DNA of 64,000 nucleotides from Fervidibacter sinensis (lineage in GTDB: Bacteria > Armatimonadota > Fervidibacteria > Fervidibacterales > Fervidibacteraceae). The notes below the pieces were generated by a model. That model was not told where the DNA came from. It ran no database searches and saw only the letters and a list, made by a program, of their open reading frames with translations. Made by a program: the position numbers and the translations under genes. Shown here piece by piece: positions 1-8,079 of the stretch (positions within the stretch are counted from its first letter, which is position 1; each line of letters begins with the position of its first letter). Where the stretch lies: the NCBI GenBank assembly GCA_032161045.1, contig JAVHTH010000001.1; one strand, 5' to 3'.

Positions 1-1368
1 CCCGGCTTCATTGACGCCCACATGCACCCGATCAGCATGGGCTTGAAAAAATTGCGCCTTGACCTCAGTCAAATCCGCAGCATGTGCGAATTGTTGGAGT
101 TTGTTCGCAATTCTGTGTTCCTCGTCCCCCGTTCCTCGTCCCGTTTCCTAATCGGCTACGATTGGGACGAGAGTTTGTTCACTGATGAGCAGCGTTATCC
201 AACCCGATGGGACTTGGACAAAGTTGCGCCCGATATACCAGTTGCTTTGAGGCGCATTGACGGTCACCTCTGGGTCGTTAACACAAAAGCGTTGCAACTT
301 TTGAATTTGCCTGAAGACCATCCCTTCGTGTTCAAAACTGAAGGGCAGCCCAATGGCTTGCTCGCTGATGAAGCCATTCGGTTTTTAGAGCCGTTCATTG
401 AACCAACGCTTAACGAAAAGTGTGAAGCATTGCGAATTGCGAGCCAAATTGCCCTTGAACATGGCGTCACAACGATAGCGGATTTGTATGCCGACTTGGA
501 AGTTTATGAGAGCGCTGTTAGGGATGGCGACTTGACAATTCGGTTTGTTTGCTGCGTCCCACCAGCAACTGCGCAGCAATTGAAAATGCCACTGAATTGG
601 AGCATTGACAGGGAGCGATGCGAAGCGAAGTTTGTCAAGTTGTTTCTGGACGGTTCAATTGGCGCTCACACCGCAGCGATGCGAGAGCCTTACGCTGACA
701 TGCCGAACGAACCCGGTCGGTTGCTTTTGCGTGACCGAACTGCCGAAGGGTTAATGTTGGAATTCAACGAGATGGGCTGGCGACTTGCCGTCCACGCCAT
801 CGGCGATTTGGCTATTGACCAAGCCATTGAAGCCTTTAGGTTTGTGCGGATGGAAGGCAGAAGGTTCTTGCGCCACCGGTTGGAGCACATTGAAGTTTTG
901 CATCCTGAACATATCGGTTGGATGCGAAGGTTGAATTTGGTTGCGTCCGTGCAACCAAACTTTGTAGTCCAGTGGCAGCAGCAAGATGGACTTTACGAAA
1001 AGCGACTGGGCTGGGAACGAGCAAAGCGGATGAACCCTTTCGGGTCAATTTTGAGGTCAGGCGTGCCTTTAGCGTTCGGCTCCGATGGTATGCCTTTTGG
1101 TCCGATTTACGGCATCGTCGGAGCATTAATTCACCCAGAACCAAATGAGCGATTAAGTTTGCGTCAAGCGTTGCTTGCTTACACTCAAGGTTCTGCATTC
1201 GCTTGTGGTATTGAAAGCCAAATCGGCACGATTGCGCCGGGCAAACTCGCCGATTTGGTTGTGCTTTCGCATTTGCCCGATGAACGCTCTTTCGTTGACG
1301 AATGGCAAAGCGTGAAAGTCGTTGCAACTTTCGTTAGCGGTGAGCCAAAGTTTTTGTGGGGTGAATGA
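1..1368 (+). CDS. Amidohydrolase family protein, YtcJ-like (5' truncated by window edge)
   Basis: This is a metal-dependent amidohydrolase of the YtcJ/amidohydrolase-3 type, probably a zinc hydrolase of amides or related bonds; the substrate is unknown. The frame is open to the first base and reads PGFIDAHMHP there, the family's N-terminal HxH metal motif, so the gene begins upstream and the first internal Met (position 22) is not the start. Later family motifs are KLFLDGSIGAHTAAM, the metal ligand region AVHAIGDLAI, RLEHIEV, and AFGSDGMPFGPI near the C terminus, followed by the usual IGTIAPGKLADLVVL. Between LEFVR and LIGYDWDE, where relatives normally run straight through, there are about a dozen extra residues encoded by a CTCGTCCC-type tract (a family C repeat). 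The family assignment is firm; the substrate is not. Confidence 0.88.
   Translation, partial: PGFIDAHMHPISMGLKKLRLDLSQIRSMCELLEFVRNSVFLVPRSSSRFLIGYDWDESLFTDEQRYPTRWDLDKVAPDIPVALRRIDGHLWVVNTKALQLLNLPEDHPFVFKTEGQPNGLLADEAIRFLEPFIEPTLNEKCEALRIASQIALEHGVTTIADLYADLEVYESAVRDGDLTIRFVCCVPPATAQQLKMPLNWSIDRERCEAKFVKLFLDGSIGAHTAAMREPYADMPNEPGRLLLRDRTAEGLMLEFNEMGWRLAVHAIGDLAIDQAIEAFRFVRMEGRRFLRHRLEHIEVLHPEHIGWMRRLNLVASVQPNFVVQWQQQDGLYEKRLGWERAKRMNPFGSILRSGVPLAFGSDGMPFGPIYGIVGALIHPEPNERLSLRQALLAYTQGSAFACGIESQIGTIAPGKLADLVVLSHLPDERSFVDEWQSVKVVATFVSGEPKFLWGE
120..148 (+). repeat. Family C repeat (CTCGTCCC tract) inside the amidohydrolase gene
   Basis: This is a short C-rich tract made of CTCGTCCC-like units, in frame inside the amidohydrolase gene. 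It adds residues of the FLVPRSSSR kind, which look like low-complexity insertion. The same wording recurs in glgB, the TPR gene, yfhO and glmL. Confidence 0.7.
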
Positions 1369-1406
1369 ATGCGGCTCATATGCCGCAATTGCGAGGTGCG
1401 CTAAAA

Positions 1407-1673
1407 ATGGCAGAGCGAAAGCCCGAACTCATTGACGAACTCCGAAAGCGCTATAAGGATGAGTGGTTGGTCGTTTTAGTGACAAAGCACGACCACAACG
1501 GGTTGCCCCTTGAAGGCATCCTGCTGGCTCGCTGCCCTGACAAATATAAAGTGCACGAAACTATCCTCGCTATTAGGGCTCAAGGCGAGACACGAGAGTT
1601 GTATTCTTTCTTCACTGGTCCAACAGTTCCTGAAGGTTGGGAGGCGGTGCTTTATGGGCATTACGCGTTTTAA
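1407..1673 (+). CDS. Small conserved protein paired with retropepsin-like protease
   Basis: This 88-residue soluble protein is of unknown function. I chose the ATG at 1407 because a GAGGTG ribosome site lies just upstream; an in-frame ATG at 1365 overlaps the previous stop but has no such site. It reads ELRKRYKDEWLVVLVTKHD then PLEGILLARCPDKYKVHETI, a compact alpha/beta-looking fold ending in WEAVLYGHYAF. Its 3' end overlaps the next gene by 20 bases, so the two are translationally coupled. From memory, similar small proteins of the KDEWLLVEVTE type precede retropepsin-like protease genes in cyanobacteria and other bacteria, so this may be a conserved two-gene module. I cannot give a function; an antitoxin or substrate-adaptor role is speculation. 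Confidence 0.65.
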   Translation: MAERKPELIDELRKRYKDEWLVVLVTKHDHNGLPLEGILLARCPDKYKVHETILAIRAQGETRELYSFFTGPTVPEGWEAVLYGHYAF

Positions 1674-2097
1674 TCTTAGAGTTCCACATATCGTTGTTCG
1701 GGCACGATTGCTTGGTCCGAGAAGCACGGAGTGGGCAGATCTAATTTTGGACACAGGTGCGACTCACACTGTCATTGATGAACTCATTGTCTATCGTCTC
1801 GGTTACGACCCTTTGATAGCGCCGAAAGTCTCATTGGCTACCGTTTCAGGGACAGCGCAAGCATCAGTCATCCACATTCGCCAACTCTTCGCCTTGGGTG
1901 AAGTAGTCAACGACTTTGAGGTTCTTGCTATGCCCTTGCCCCTTCAATTGCATGTTGACGGTTTGCTTGGACTTGATTTCCTGCGCCGCCACAATCTGTT
2001 TTGCAACTTTGACAAGGGTGTTTTGCTTACATTGCCTTTCACTCGCAACCTTTTGCAACGGTTCATCATGATGTCGCAAATTTTTGCCCAACTCTGA
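1654..2097 (+). CDS. Retropepsin-like aspartyl protease
   Basis: This is a single-domain protein of 147 residues with the fold of retroviral-type aspartic proteases (clan AA), which act as homodimers with one catalytic Asp from each subunit. The signature LILDTGATHTVID carries the active-site DTG triplet near residue 30, and a later VDGLLGLDFLRR matches the conserved hydrophobic-hydrophobic-Gly segment of the fold. The start is the ATG at 1654, preceded by GGGAGGCGG; longer readings upstream have no ribosome site and run over the preceding gene. It overlaps the small gene upstream by 20 bases. There is no signal peptide, so it is probably cytoplasmic. The protease call is good; the natural substrate is unknown. 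Confidence 0.82.
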   Translation: MGITRFNLRVPHIVVRARLLGPRSTEWADLILDTGATHTVIDELIVYRLGYDPLIAPKVSLATVSGTAQASVIHIRQLFALGEVVNDFEVLAMPLPLQLHVDGLLGLDFLRRHNLFCNFDKGVLLTLPFTRNLLQRFIMMSQIFAQL

Positions 2098-2251
2098 AAG
2101 CAGTCACTGCCCCCTTTCGTTTCCTCTAAGTTCTCGCTGCCCTTCCACCCAGTTGCAAAGCCACATGGCAAACTTGATTTGACCATAACGGCATGAAGGT
2201 GCTTGGTGAAGGGCATCGCTTATAGGTTCAAAGGGCAACGAGGTGAAAGGC

Positions 2252-3433
2252 ATGGTTATTGCTTACTTTGACTGCTTTGCGGGAATTAGTGGCGATATGG
2301 CGCTCGGCGCGCTTCTGGATGCAGGTGCACCGCTTGACAAACTTTTGGATGGATTGAAATCCCTACCGCTGAACGGTTGGGATTTGAAAGTTGAACGAGT
2401 TCGCAAAGGTGCTGTTGCGGCAACTTCGGTGACTGTGCTCGCTGGCGAAAATCACCCGGAAAGGAGACTTGCAGACATTGAGCGCATCATCTTAAGTTCC
2501 GCACTTGCAGAGAGCGTTAAAGTGCAAAGCCTTGCTGTCTTTCGCCTGCTCGCAGAAGCAGAGGCAAAAGTGCACGGTGTAAGCGTTAACGAAGTTCACT
2601 TTCACGAAGTTGGTGCTATTGACAGCATTGTTGACATAGTTGGCGTTGTTTACGCTTTGCATCTACTTGGCATTCAAGAAGTCCACGCTTCGGCTTTGCC
2701 GTTCTCTCGCGGTTGGGTGAGAACTGCTCACGGGGAATTACCCGTCCCTGCGCCTGCTGCAATGGAACTTCTCTGTGGCATCCCAACTTATCCCCTTGAC
2801 ATTGATACAGAACTCGTCACGCCGACTGGTGCGGCATTGCTCAAAGGGTTGGCGAAAAGTTTTGGAGTTCCGCCGCCTTTCACGCCGCAAAGAATTGGCT
2901 ACGGCGCTGGAAAGAAAGATTTGCCTTTCCCGAATGTTTTGCGAGTTATCGTTGGTGAGATGTCTGATGGCTTCATCCTTGAGCGAGAAAGGTTGATCGT
3001 TGTTGAAACCAACCTTGACGACATGACAGGAGAACTTACAGGGTTCGTGATGGAACGGCTTTTTGAAGCGGGAGCAAAGGATGTCTGGGTCACTCCAACC
3101 CAGATGAAGAAGAACAGACCTGCGATTGTTTTATCGGTTTTGTGCGACTCTTCTTCGTTGCCCACTGTGTTGCAAATTTTGCTGCGTGAAACGACGACTC
3201 TTGGAGTGCGTGTCCACGAAGTTGAAAGGCTTTGTTTGCAAAGAGAGTTTGTGGAAGTTGAAACGCCTTACGGGGTCGTCAAAGTCAAAGTGGCAAAACT
3301 CGGCAAGGAAATCGTCAACATATCGCCCGAATATGAGGATTGCCGTCGCATCGCATTGGAGCGAAAAGTCCCGCTGAAGGAAGTAATGGCAGCCGCCTTT
3401 GACATAGCCCGAGAAAAAGTTTCCAAAGTTTAG
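2252..3433 (+). CDS. larC: Nickel insertion protein LarC (DUF111 family)
   Basis: LarC is the CTP-dependent cyclometallase that inserts nickel into the pincer nucleotide cofactor used by lactate racemase LarA and its relatives. The protein opens with the characteristic YFDCFAGISGDMALGALLDAG and contains VHFHEVGAIDSIVDIVG, then LVTPTGAALLKGL, and ETNLDDMTGEL in the C-terminal half, all hallmarks of the family. Its length, 393 residues, is normal. I prefer ATG 2252, six bases after GAGGTG; a GTG at 2243 is the alternative. The gene faces a LarA-like gene on the other strand about 400 bases downstream, which supports a functional link. larB and larE, needed for the earlier cofactor steps, are not in the window. 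Confidence 0.92.
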   Translation: MVIAYFDCFAGISGDMALGALLDAGAPLDKLLDGLKSLPLNGWDLKVERVRKGAVAATSVTVLAGENHPERRLADIERIILSSALAESVKVQSLAVFRLLAEAEAKVHGVSVNEVHFHEVGAIDSIVDIVGVVYALHLLGIQEVHASALPFSRGWVRTAHGELPVPAPAAMELLCGIPTYPLDIDTELVTPTGAALLKGLAKSFGVPPPFTPQRIGYGAGKKDLPFPNVLRVIVGEMSDGFILERERLIVVETNLDDMTGELTGFVMERLFEAGAKDVWVTPTQMKKNRPAIVLSVLCDSSSLPTVLQILLRETTTLGVRVHEVERLCLQREFVEVETPYGVVKVKVAKLGKEIVNISPEYEDCRRIALERKVPLKEVMAAAFDIAREKVSKV

Positions 3434-3448
3434 CCGTGCCCTTTATCC

Positions 3449-3751
3449 TCATGGAGACGCCATTTTCGTAATTTCTTCAAGGAGTGGCTTGAGCCAAAAC
3501 CCCGCGCCAATAGCGATGCACACAAAGAGGCAACAAATGACTGCCAGAAAGATGGTTCCGATAATCCCGAGCACCATCCCCACTGTCGCCAAATTTTGAC
3601 CGCTGCGGGGTGCTAAGCCTGCTTTTATATCGCGAAGTTCAGCCGCTCCCAACCACCAAGCGATGGGCGATAGGACTCCCCAAGAAACCAACCCCAAAAT
3701 TCCCAACACCAATGCCCAAACAGCCCTGCTGCTTGCAGGTTCGCCTTGCAT
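3449..3751 (-). CDS. DUF4190-like small membrane protein
   Basis: This is a 100-residue integral membrane protein with two predicted hydrophobic stretches: VWALVLGILGLVSWGVLSPI near the N terminus and a longer one from VGMVLGIIGTIFLAV to the C terminus. The glycine-rich arrangement AWWLGAAELRDIKAG between them matches the DUF4190 family, whose role is unknown. The start at 3751 follows GGGGGGTGATG. It lies 77 bases downstream of the LarA-like gene in the same direction, so it may share its transcript, but nothing else links the two. Confidence 0.7.
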   Translation of the reverse strand: MQGEPASSRAVWALVLGILGLVSWGVLSPIAWWLGAAELRDIKAGLAPRSGQNLATVGMVLGIIGTIFLAVICCLFVCIAIGAGFWLKPLLEEITKMASP

Positions 3752-3828
3752 TTTTCATCACCCCCCAAGTTGGGGCAAGGTGACGGAAGGGTTTGGCTCT
3801 TACCGAATTCATTTGACTCGCCTTCTCA

Positions 3829-5415
3829 CTATTCAACTCGGCAAGTGAAAATCGGTGGCAGGTGGAAGTAGGAAATTGATGGGTCGTTTTTGCCCAAGAA
3901 ACTCTTCGCCATTTCAATTGCTTCCCGGATTGTCGGCGCAGTTTCAACGCCCATTCGTTCGGCAACTCGTTTATTGCCCTTGACAAAAATTACTTTGCCC
4001 GCATAGGCGTGACCGAGGCTGCCCCAATACCACATGTAGAACGGATGGACACCGTGATAGGCGTAATCGTGCCGATACAGATGGATGTATCGCTCATTAT
4101 GCGCAAACGCTGTTTCAAACTTTTCCATTTCGCGCGGGTCACGAGTTTGTGTCAGGACCGTGTTCCAAAAGTCAATGTAACTTGGATGGTGCTGCTTGTG
4201 GAAGCGTTCATAAAGCGGATGAGTTGAAATGAGCACGCCGCCTTGTCGGAGCAAAGGCTTGCCGATGGACATCAGGTGAAACAGGTAACCGGGAGTCAAG
4301 CAGTGAACCAAAATCGGGTTCATAATGCTGTTGACATTGTAAGGTCCAAGGTATGGGCTTCCGCAAATCACGATGTCGCTTTGCCCCTTGACAGGGACTT
4401 CTTGCTGTTCGGCGAGCCTTTGCAGCGTCTTTTCGTGCACACTTTCAACTTCGCCCGCGTAAATTCCGATGACGCCGTAAGGCGCTTTGACACTGTGCCA
4501 AATTCGCCAGTTGATTTCAAATGGCGCAATTGCGCAGCCGAGCCGAATCATTTGAAACCAGACCGCTTCAATTTTGCTCCACGAGTGTTCAGGTTTTTGC
4601 AAAACTCGGAAAATTGGCGGGAAAGTGTCAGCGTTGAGCACAGTTTCAATCTGGAAGTGCCGAACGGTTTGCTCAATCAAACGCCCTTGGCGAAGCAAAA
4701 CGCCGTGAAAAGGTGAACGAGGCGGGTCCATGTAAAACGAAGTCAAAAGCATGTGAGCGTTGTGATGGTGTCGCAAAGTCGCATAGTTAGTCACGCCGGT
4801 CACCAAAGATTTGTGTCCGCCATCCATCGGCGTCAGGTTGATGTTGACATAGATGACCAAGTCGCTTTCGGCAACCCTTCGGTTGAGCCAAACTTCTTCG
4901 CCCATCTCGGTCTTACCGATGAAAACGATACCGTTTGGGTCTTCGGCGTCGTGATTGTAAAGTCTGAGCGGGTAGAAGGCTTTGAAAATTCGGTCGCCAA
5001 CTTGGTGGCGCAATTCGTCAGCAGTCATTTTTCGGTGCAAGCCCGTCGCTGCAATCAAATGTATGTCGTCAATGCCCTTGTCAGCACATTTTTGCAGGAT
5101 GCGTTCAATGATGAGTTGGCGGATGTCAGGTTGTTGCATTGGCGGCAGCGGAAGCGAAAGGTCGTCAAAAACGATCGTGACTTTCATCCCCCGGTTAAGT
5201 TGTGCCGAAAGAGGGTCTGCGTTTATGGGTTTTTCAACGGCGTTTTCAATGGCAGAGTCAAGGTCGGCAATTGGCTCAATTGAGGGCGGAGCATAAATGA
5301 CCCTTGTTCCCACAGGCAGGCTTTCCCAAACGAAACCTTCACCGCAAAAGAACAGAAATCGTTCCTTCTCGCTTTCAACGAACTTGACCAGACCTTCCCT
5401 TTCTGCCGAACCCAC
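3829..5415 (-). CDS. LarA-like protein (nickel-pincer racemase/epimerase family, DUF2088)
   Basis: This belongs to the lactate racemase (LarA) superfamily, which uses the nickel-pincer nucleotide to racemise or epimerise alpha-hydroxyacids. Visible family landmarks are VTIVFDDLSLPLPP near residue 85 (the DDxTRPxP-type loop, with the usual Arg replaced), the catalytic-type His in AATGLHRK near 127, NHDAED near 155, and GGHKSL near 202 whose Lys corresponds to the cofactor-tethering Lys. At 528 residues it is about 100 residues longer than classic LarA. The start is GTG, seven bases after GGGGTG. The nearby larC supports a pincer-dependent enzyme. Lactate is not necessarily the substrate, because the family includes epimerases of malate, gluconate and other acids. 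The gene is divergent from the DUF2961 gene. Confidence 0.82.
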   Translation of the reverse strand: MGSAEREGLVKFVESEKERFLFFCGEGFVWESLPVGTRVIYAPPSIEPIADLDSAIENAVEKPINADPLSAQLNRGMKVTIVFDDLSLPLPPMQQPDIRQLIIERILQKCADKGIDDIHLIAATGLHRKMTADELRHQVGDRIFKAFYPLRLYNHDAEDPNGIVFIGKTEMGEEVWLNRRVAESDLVIYVNINLTPMDGGHKSLVTGVTNYATLRHHHNAHMLLTSFYMDPPRSPFHGVLLRQGRLIEQTVRHFQIETVLNADTFPPIFRVLQKPEHSWSKIEAVWFQMIRLGCAIAPFEINWRIWHSVKAPYGVIGIYAGEVESVHEKTLQRLAEQQEVPVKGQSDIVICGSPYLGPYNVNSIMNPILVHCLTPGYLFHLMSIGKPLLRQGGVLISTHPLYERFHKQHHPSYIDFWNTVLTQTRDPREMEKFETAFAHNERYIHLYRHDYAYHGVHPFYMWYWGSLGHAYAGKVIFVKGNKRVAERMGVETAPTIREAIEMAKSFLGKNDPSISYFHLPPIFTCRVE

Positions 5416-5542
5416 ACTTCATCACCCCGTTCACTTTAAACTCGTGTTCCATTTTGCCGCAGTCTTTACATTGCGGCGCAACTTGATTTTTCGGTCGCCA
5501 AAATTTTTGTGGCGCTGAGAAACTTCATGGAGGTGGCTGAAG

Positions 5543-6604
5543 ATGGATGCGTTGATGCGGTTTTGCTTGGGCTTGGGAAGTTTGCCGCTTTTGCTTGATG
5601 CCGAAACTCGGTCAATTTCCGCTGAAAACCCAACGGGCGAAAAAGGCGGCGGTGCAAAGGCTGAACCAACCCCTGACAACCCTGCCTCTGAACTTGGTCG
5701 CGGTTGGAAAGTTCGTCCGTGCATCACTTTGAAAGCAGGAGAGACTGTGGTGTTGGCTGACATTCAAGGCTGCGGCATCATCCAGCACATTTGGATCACA
5801 GTGAGCGAAAAGGCTTACCGAGATTGTGTGCTCAGGATGTTTTGGGACGATGAAGAGACGCCTTCGGTTGAAGTTCCATTAGGCGATTTCTTCTGCAACG
5901 GGCACGGTTTGCGCTACGAAGTCAATGCCCTTCCAATTGTCGTCAATCCAGTTGGCGGCTTTAACTGTTACTTCCCTATGCCTTTCCGCAAGCGTGCAGT
6001 CATCACGATTGAGAACCAACGCTGGGAAGACATTCACGGCTTCTTCTACCAAATCACCTATTCCCTTGTTCCTGACTTGCCTGAAAACATCGGCTACTTC
6101 CACGCTCAATGGCGACGCTCAATGACAACGCGTGAGCATCCTGAGCACACGATTTTGGATGGCGTGAAAGGTCGCGGTCACTATGTCGGCACTTTCCTTG
6201 CGTGGACGCAACTTTCAAATGGCTGGTGGGGCGAAGGCGAAATCAAGTTTTACATTGACGGTGACACTGAGTTCCCAACAATTTGCGGGACGGGCACAGA
6301 AGATTATGTCGGCGGTGCTTGGGGATTTGGGGGCAAAACTTACTCAACTGCGTTCCTCGGTTACCCGTTCAGAAAGGCTGATGCTGGCGAAGTCCCGCGA
6401 CATTGCCTTTACCGTTTTCACATTTTTGACCCAATTCGCTTCAAAAGCGATTTGCGAGTGACAATTCAAGCGCTCGGTTGGTATCCCAACGGCAAGTTCC
6501 AACCGCTCACTGACGACATCGCATCGGTCGCTTACTGGTATCAGACCGAGCCTCATGCTCCATTCCCAGCACTTCCGCCAGCGAAGGAAAGGTGGTCAAG
6601 GTAG
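5543..6604 (+). CDS. DUF2961 / GH172-type glycoside hydrolase
   Basis: This 353-residue protein has the DUF2961 fold, now classed as glycoside hydrolase family 172, whose characterised members act on difructose dianhydrides and alpha-arabinofuranosides. Typical segments are LADIQGCGIIQHIWIT, VEVPLGDFFCNGHG, NCYFPMPFRKRA, and GTGTEDYVGGAWGFG followed by YRFHIFDPIRFK. The start is the ATG at 5543 after GGAGGTGG. Residues 1-55 look like a poorly conserved leader with a hydrophobic start (FCLGLGSLPLLL) and could be an uncleaved or weak export signal; I am unsure of export. It is transcribed divergently from the LarA-like gene across a 127-base gap. The sugar specificity cannot be read from the sequence. 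Confidence 0.85.
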   Translation: MDALMRFCLGLGSLPLLLDAETRSISAENPTGEKGGGAKAEPTPDNPASELGRGWKVRPCITLKAGETVVLADIQGCGIIQHIWITVSEKAYRDCVLRMFWDDEETPSVEVPLGDFFCNGHGLRYEVNALPIVVNPVGGFNCYFPMPFRKRAVITIENQRWEDIHGFFYQITYSLVPDLPENIGYFHAQWRRSMTTREHPEHTILDGVKGRGHYVGTFLAWTQLSNGWWGEGEIKFYIDGDTEFPTICGTGTEDYVGGAWGFGGKTYSTAFLGYPFRKADAGEVPRHCLYRFHIFDPIRFKSDLRVTIQALGWYPNGKFQPLTDDIASVAYWYQTEPHAPFPALPPAKERWSR

Positions 6605-6643
6605 GAATTTCGCGAAACTGACATCTTTTGGCAGCGATTTAAA

Positions 6644-7774
6644 CTACGCTGCAGGAACGCACCAGAGTGAAACTGTGCCATTTGAGTCGCCTGAAGCGAG
6701 AAATTGACCGTCAGGTGAAAAAGCGACTGTGTTGACTAAGCCGATGTGACCTTCAAGGGAGCAAAGTAAGTTACCGTCAACGTGCCAAATCTTGACAGTT
6801 TTGTCGTTGCCGCCAGAGGCGAGGATTTGACCGTTGGGCGAAAAAGAGATGGCGTTGATTGGACCTCGGTGACCGCGAATGAATCCTAAAACTCCAGCCC
6901 GCAACGAACCCAAATAAGTTCCATCCTGTGCCCTCCAAATTGGGATTGGCGTCTCCCACCAACTTCCCATCGGCATATACGAGAAACCTGCTGTCGCCAG
7001 TAATTTGCCGTTAGGTGAAAAAGCGATGCTGCGAACCCAACCCATGTAGGCTTTCACACTGTATTTGAGCGAACCATCGCTAACTTGCCAAACTTTGACT
7101 TGACCGTCCCAACTGCTTGCAGCGAGCAGTAAACCATCAGGCGAGAAAGCGACTGAACTAACAGGCGCCGAAAAGTCTTCCCAACTGTTAATGAACTCTT
7201 CCGCTTCTGTATGCCAAATCCTGAGTTTTCCGGTTGCAAACCTTCTCTCGCTTTCGCTCCAAACACCGCTTCCGATAGCCAGTAATTTTCCGTCAGGCGA
7301 AAAGGCAACCGCTTGAACAATTTCTTGCCCAAGTTCAAGGGTCCTTGTAACTTTTCGGTCACCTATTCGGCAGAAACTTACGACGCCGCCATGACTTCCT
7401 ATTGCCAACCATTGACCGTCTGGCGAGAACGAGATTGAGAGTGCGGGATGGTTTAGGTTGATGGCGAACGATGGCAGACACTCAGGCAAATCCCAAAATC
7501 GGACAGACCCATCGCGACTTGCGGAAGCGAAAATTTTTCCGTTGGGAGAGAAGGCAACTGCCGTCACCGAACTTTTATGGTCTGTCAAGACCGAAGCAAG
7601 TTCTGCTTCCGCCTCCCTTTCGTAACGGACAATTCGGTGCCTTTGTGGCGTCAAAATTACCCACATTTTCGCCCCACCCTTTAGGTGTTTGCCACCTTGA
7701 TACGGTCCTTCAAAGCCCAACTTTCGCAATCGGTGAACCAATTCTTGCCATGTGACAGGCGTCAGTTTAGACAT
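6644..7774 (-). CDS. HicA N-terminus fused to a seven-bladed WD40 propeller
   Basis: The first 31 residues are a recognisable HicA mRNA-interferase start: SKLTPVTWQELVHRLRKLGF then GPYQGGKHL, with the family's catalytic-type His at residue 30. The remaining HicA strands and helix are absent. From residue 37 the protein continues as MWVILTPQRH and then seven WD40 repeats, each with a [VI][AS]FSP[DN]G core, enough for one complete beta-propeller. The gene overlaps hicB by eight bases exactly as an ordinary hicBA operon would. The most economical reading is a recombination that replaced the 3' part of hicA with a WD40 gene. The toxin is unlikely to be active. Alternatively the ATG at residue 37 starts a separate WD40 protein. 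The WD40 call is certain; the fusion reading is likely. Confidence 0.85.
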   Translation of the reverse strand: MSKLTPVTWQELVHRLRKLGFEGPYQGGKHLKGGAKMWVILTPQRHRIVRYEREAEAELASVLTDHKSSVTAVAFSPNGKIFASASRDGSVRFWDLPECLPSFAINLNHPALSISFSPDGQWLAIGSHGGVVSFCRIGDRKVTRTLELGQEIVQAVAFSPDGKLLAIGSGVWSESERRFATGKLRIWHTEAEEFINSWEDFSAPVSSVAFSPDGLLLAASSWDGQVKVWQVSDGSLKYSVKAYMGWVRSIAFSPNGKLLATAGFSYMPMGSWWETPIPIWRAQDGTYLGSLRAGVLGFIRGHRGPINAISFSPNGQILASGGNDKTVKIWHVDGNLLCSLEGHIGLVNTVAFSPDGQFLASGDSNGTVSLWCVPAA

Positions 7775-8021
7775 GGACTTTCAAACCTCGCACCTTTTTA
7801 AGCCTGACCTTTCCAAGTGGTGGTAGCGGCAAACCTTTTTGTAGCCGGATAATGATCCAACCTTCTATCGCTTCTTTCAGGTTTTCGCGACACTCTTCCA
7901 GAGTCTTTCCAGTAGCCCAAACGCCGGGCAAGTTAGGGACTTCGCCGTAGTAAGGTTCTTCGTCATCAATGATTTCGTAGTGGGCACGCCTTAGCGCTTC
8001 TTGGATGTATTCCGTCAGCAT
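7767..8021 (-). CDS. hicB: HicB-family antitoxin
   Basis: HicB proteins neutralise the HicA mRNA interferase and usually autoregulate. This 84-residue protein has the partial RNase H fold signature: LTEYIQEALRRAHYEII, then YYGEVPNLPGVWATGKTLE and EECRENLKEAIEGWI, the standard HicB core. The ATG at 8021 is preceded by CGGAGGGA, so the longer in-frame reading upstream is rejected. There is no clear C-terminal ribbon-helix-helix or helix-turn-helix extension, so it is the short form. It directly precedes and overlaps the hicA-derived gene. Because the partner has lost most of the HicA domain, this antitoxin may now be orphaned, or it may bind a toxin encoded elsewhere. Confidence 0.87.
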   Translation of the reverse strand: MLTEYIQEALRRAHYEIIDDEEPYYGEVPNLPGVWATGKTLEECRENLKEAIEGWIIIRLQKGLPLPPLGKVRLKKVRGLKVHV

Positions 8022-8079
8022 TTCATGTCCCTCCGTTTCTCGCCAATCGTAACTCAATTTAGACCTTAGTCAGTCAATT

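Noticed and set aside
4243..5283. Two open frames on the + strand opposite the LarA-like gene
   Set aside because: They are shadows of the LarA-like reading frame; composition is that of reversed codons and there is no start site.
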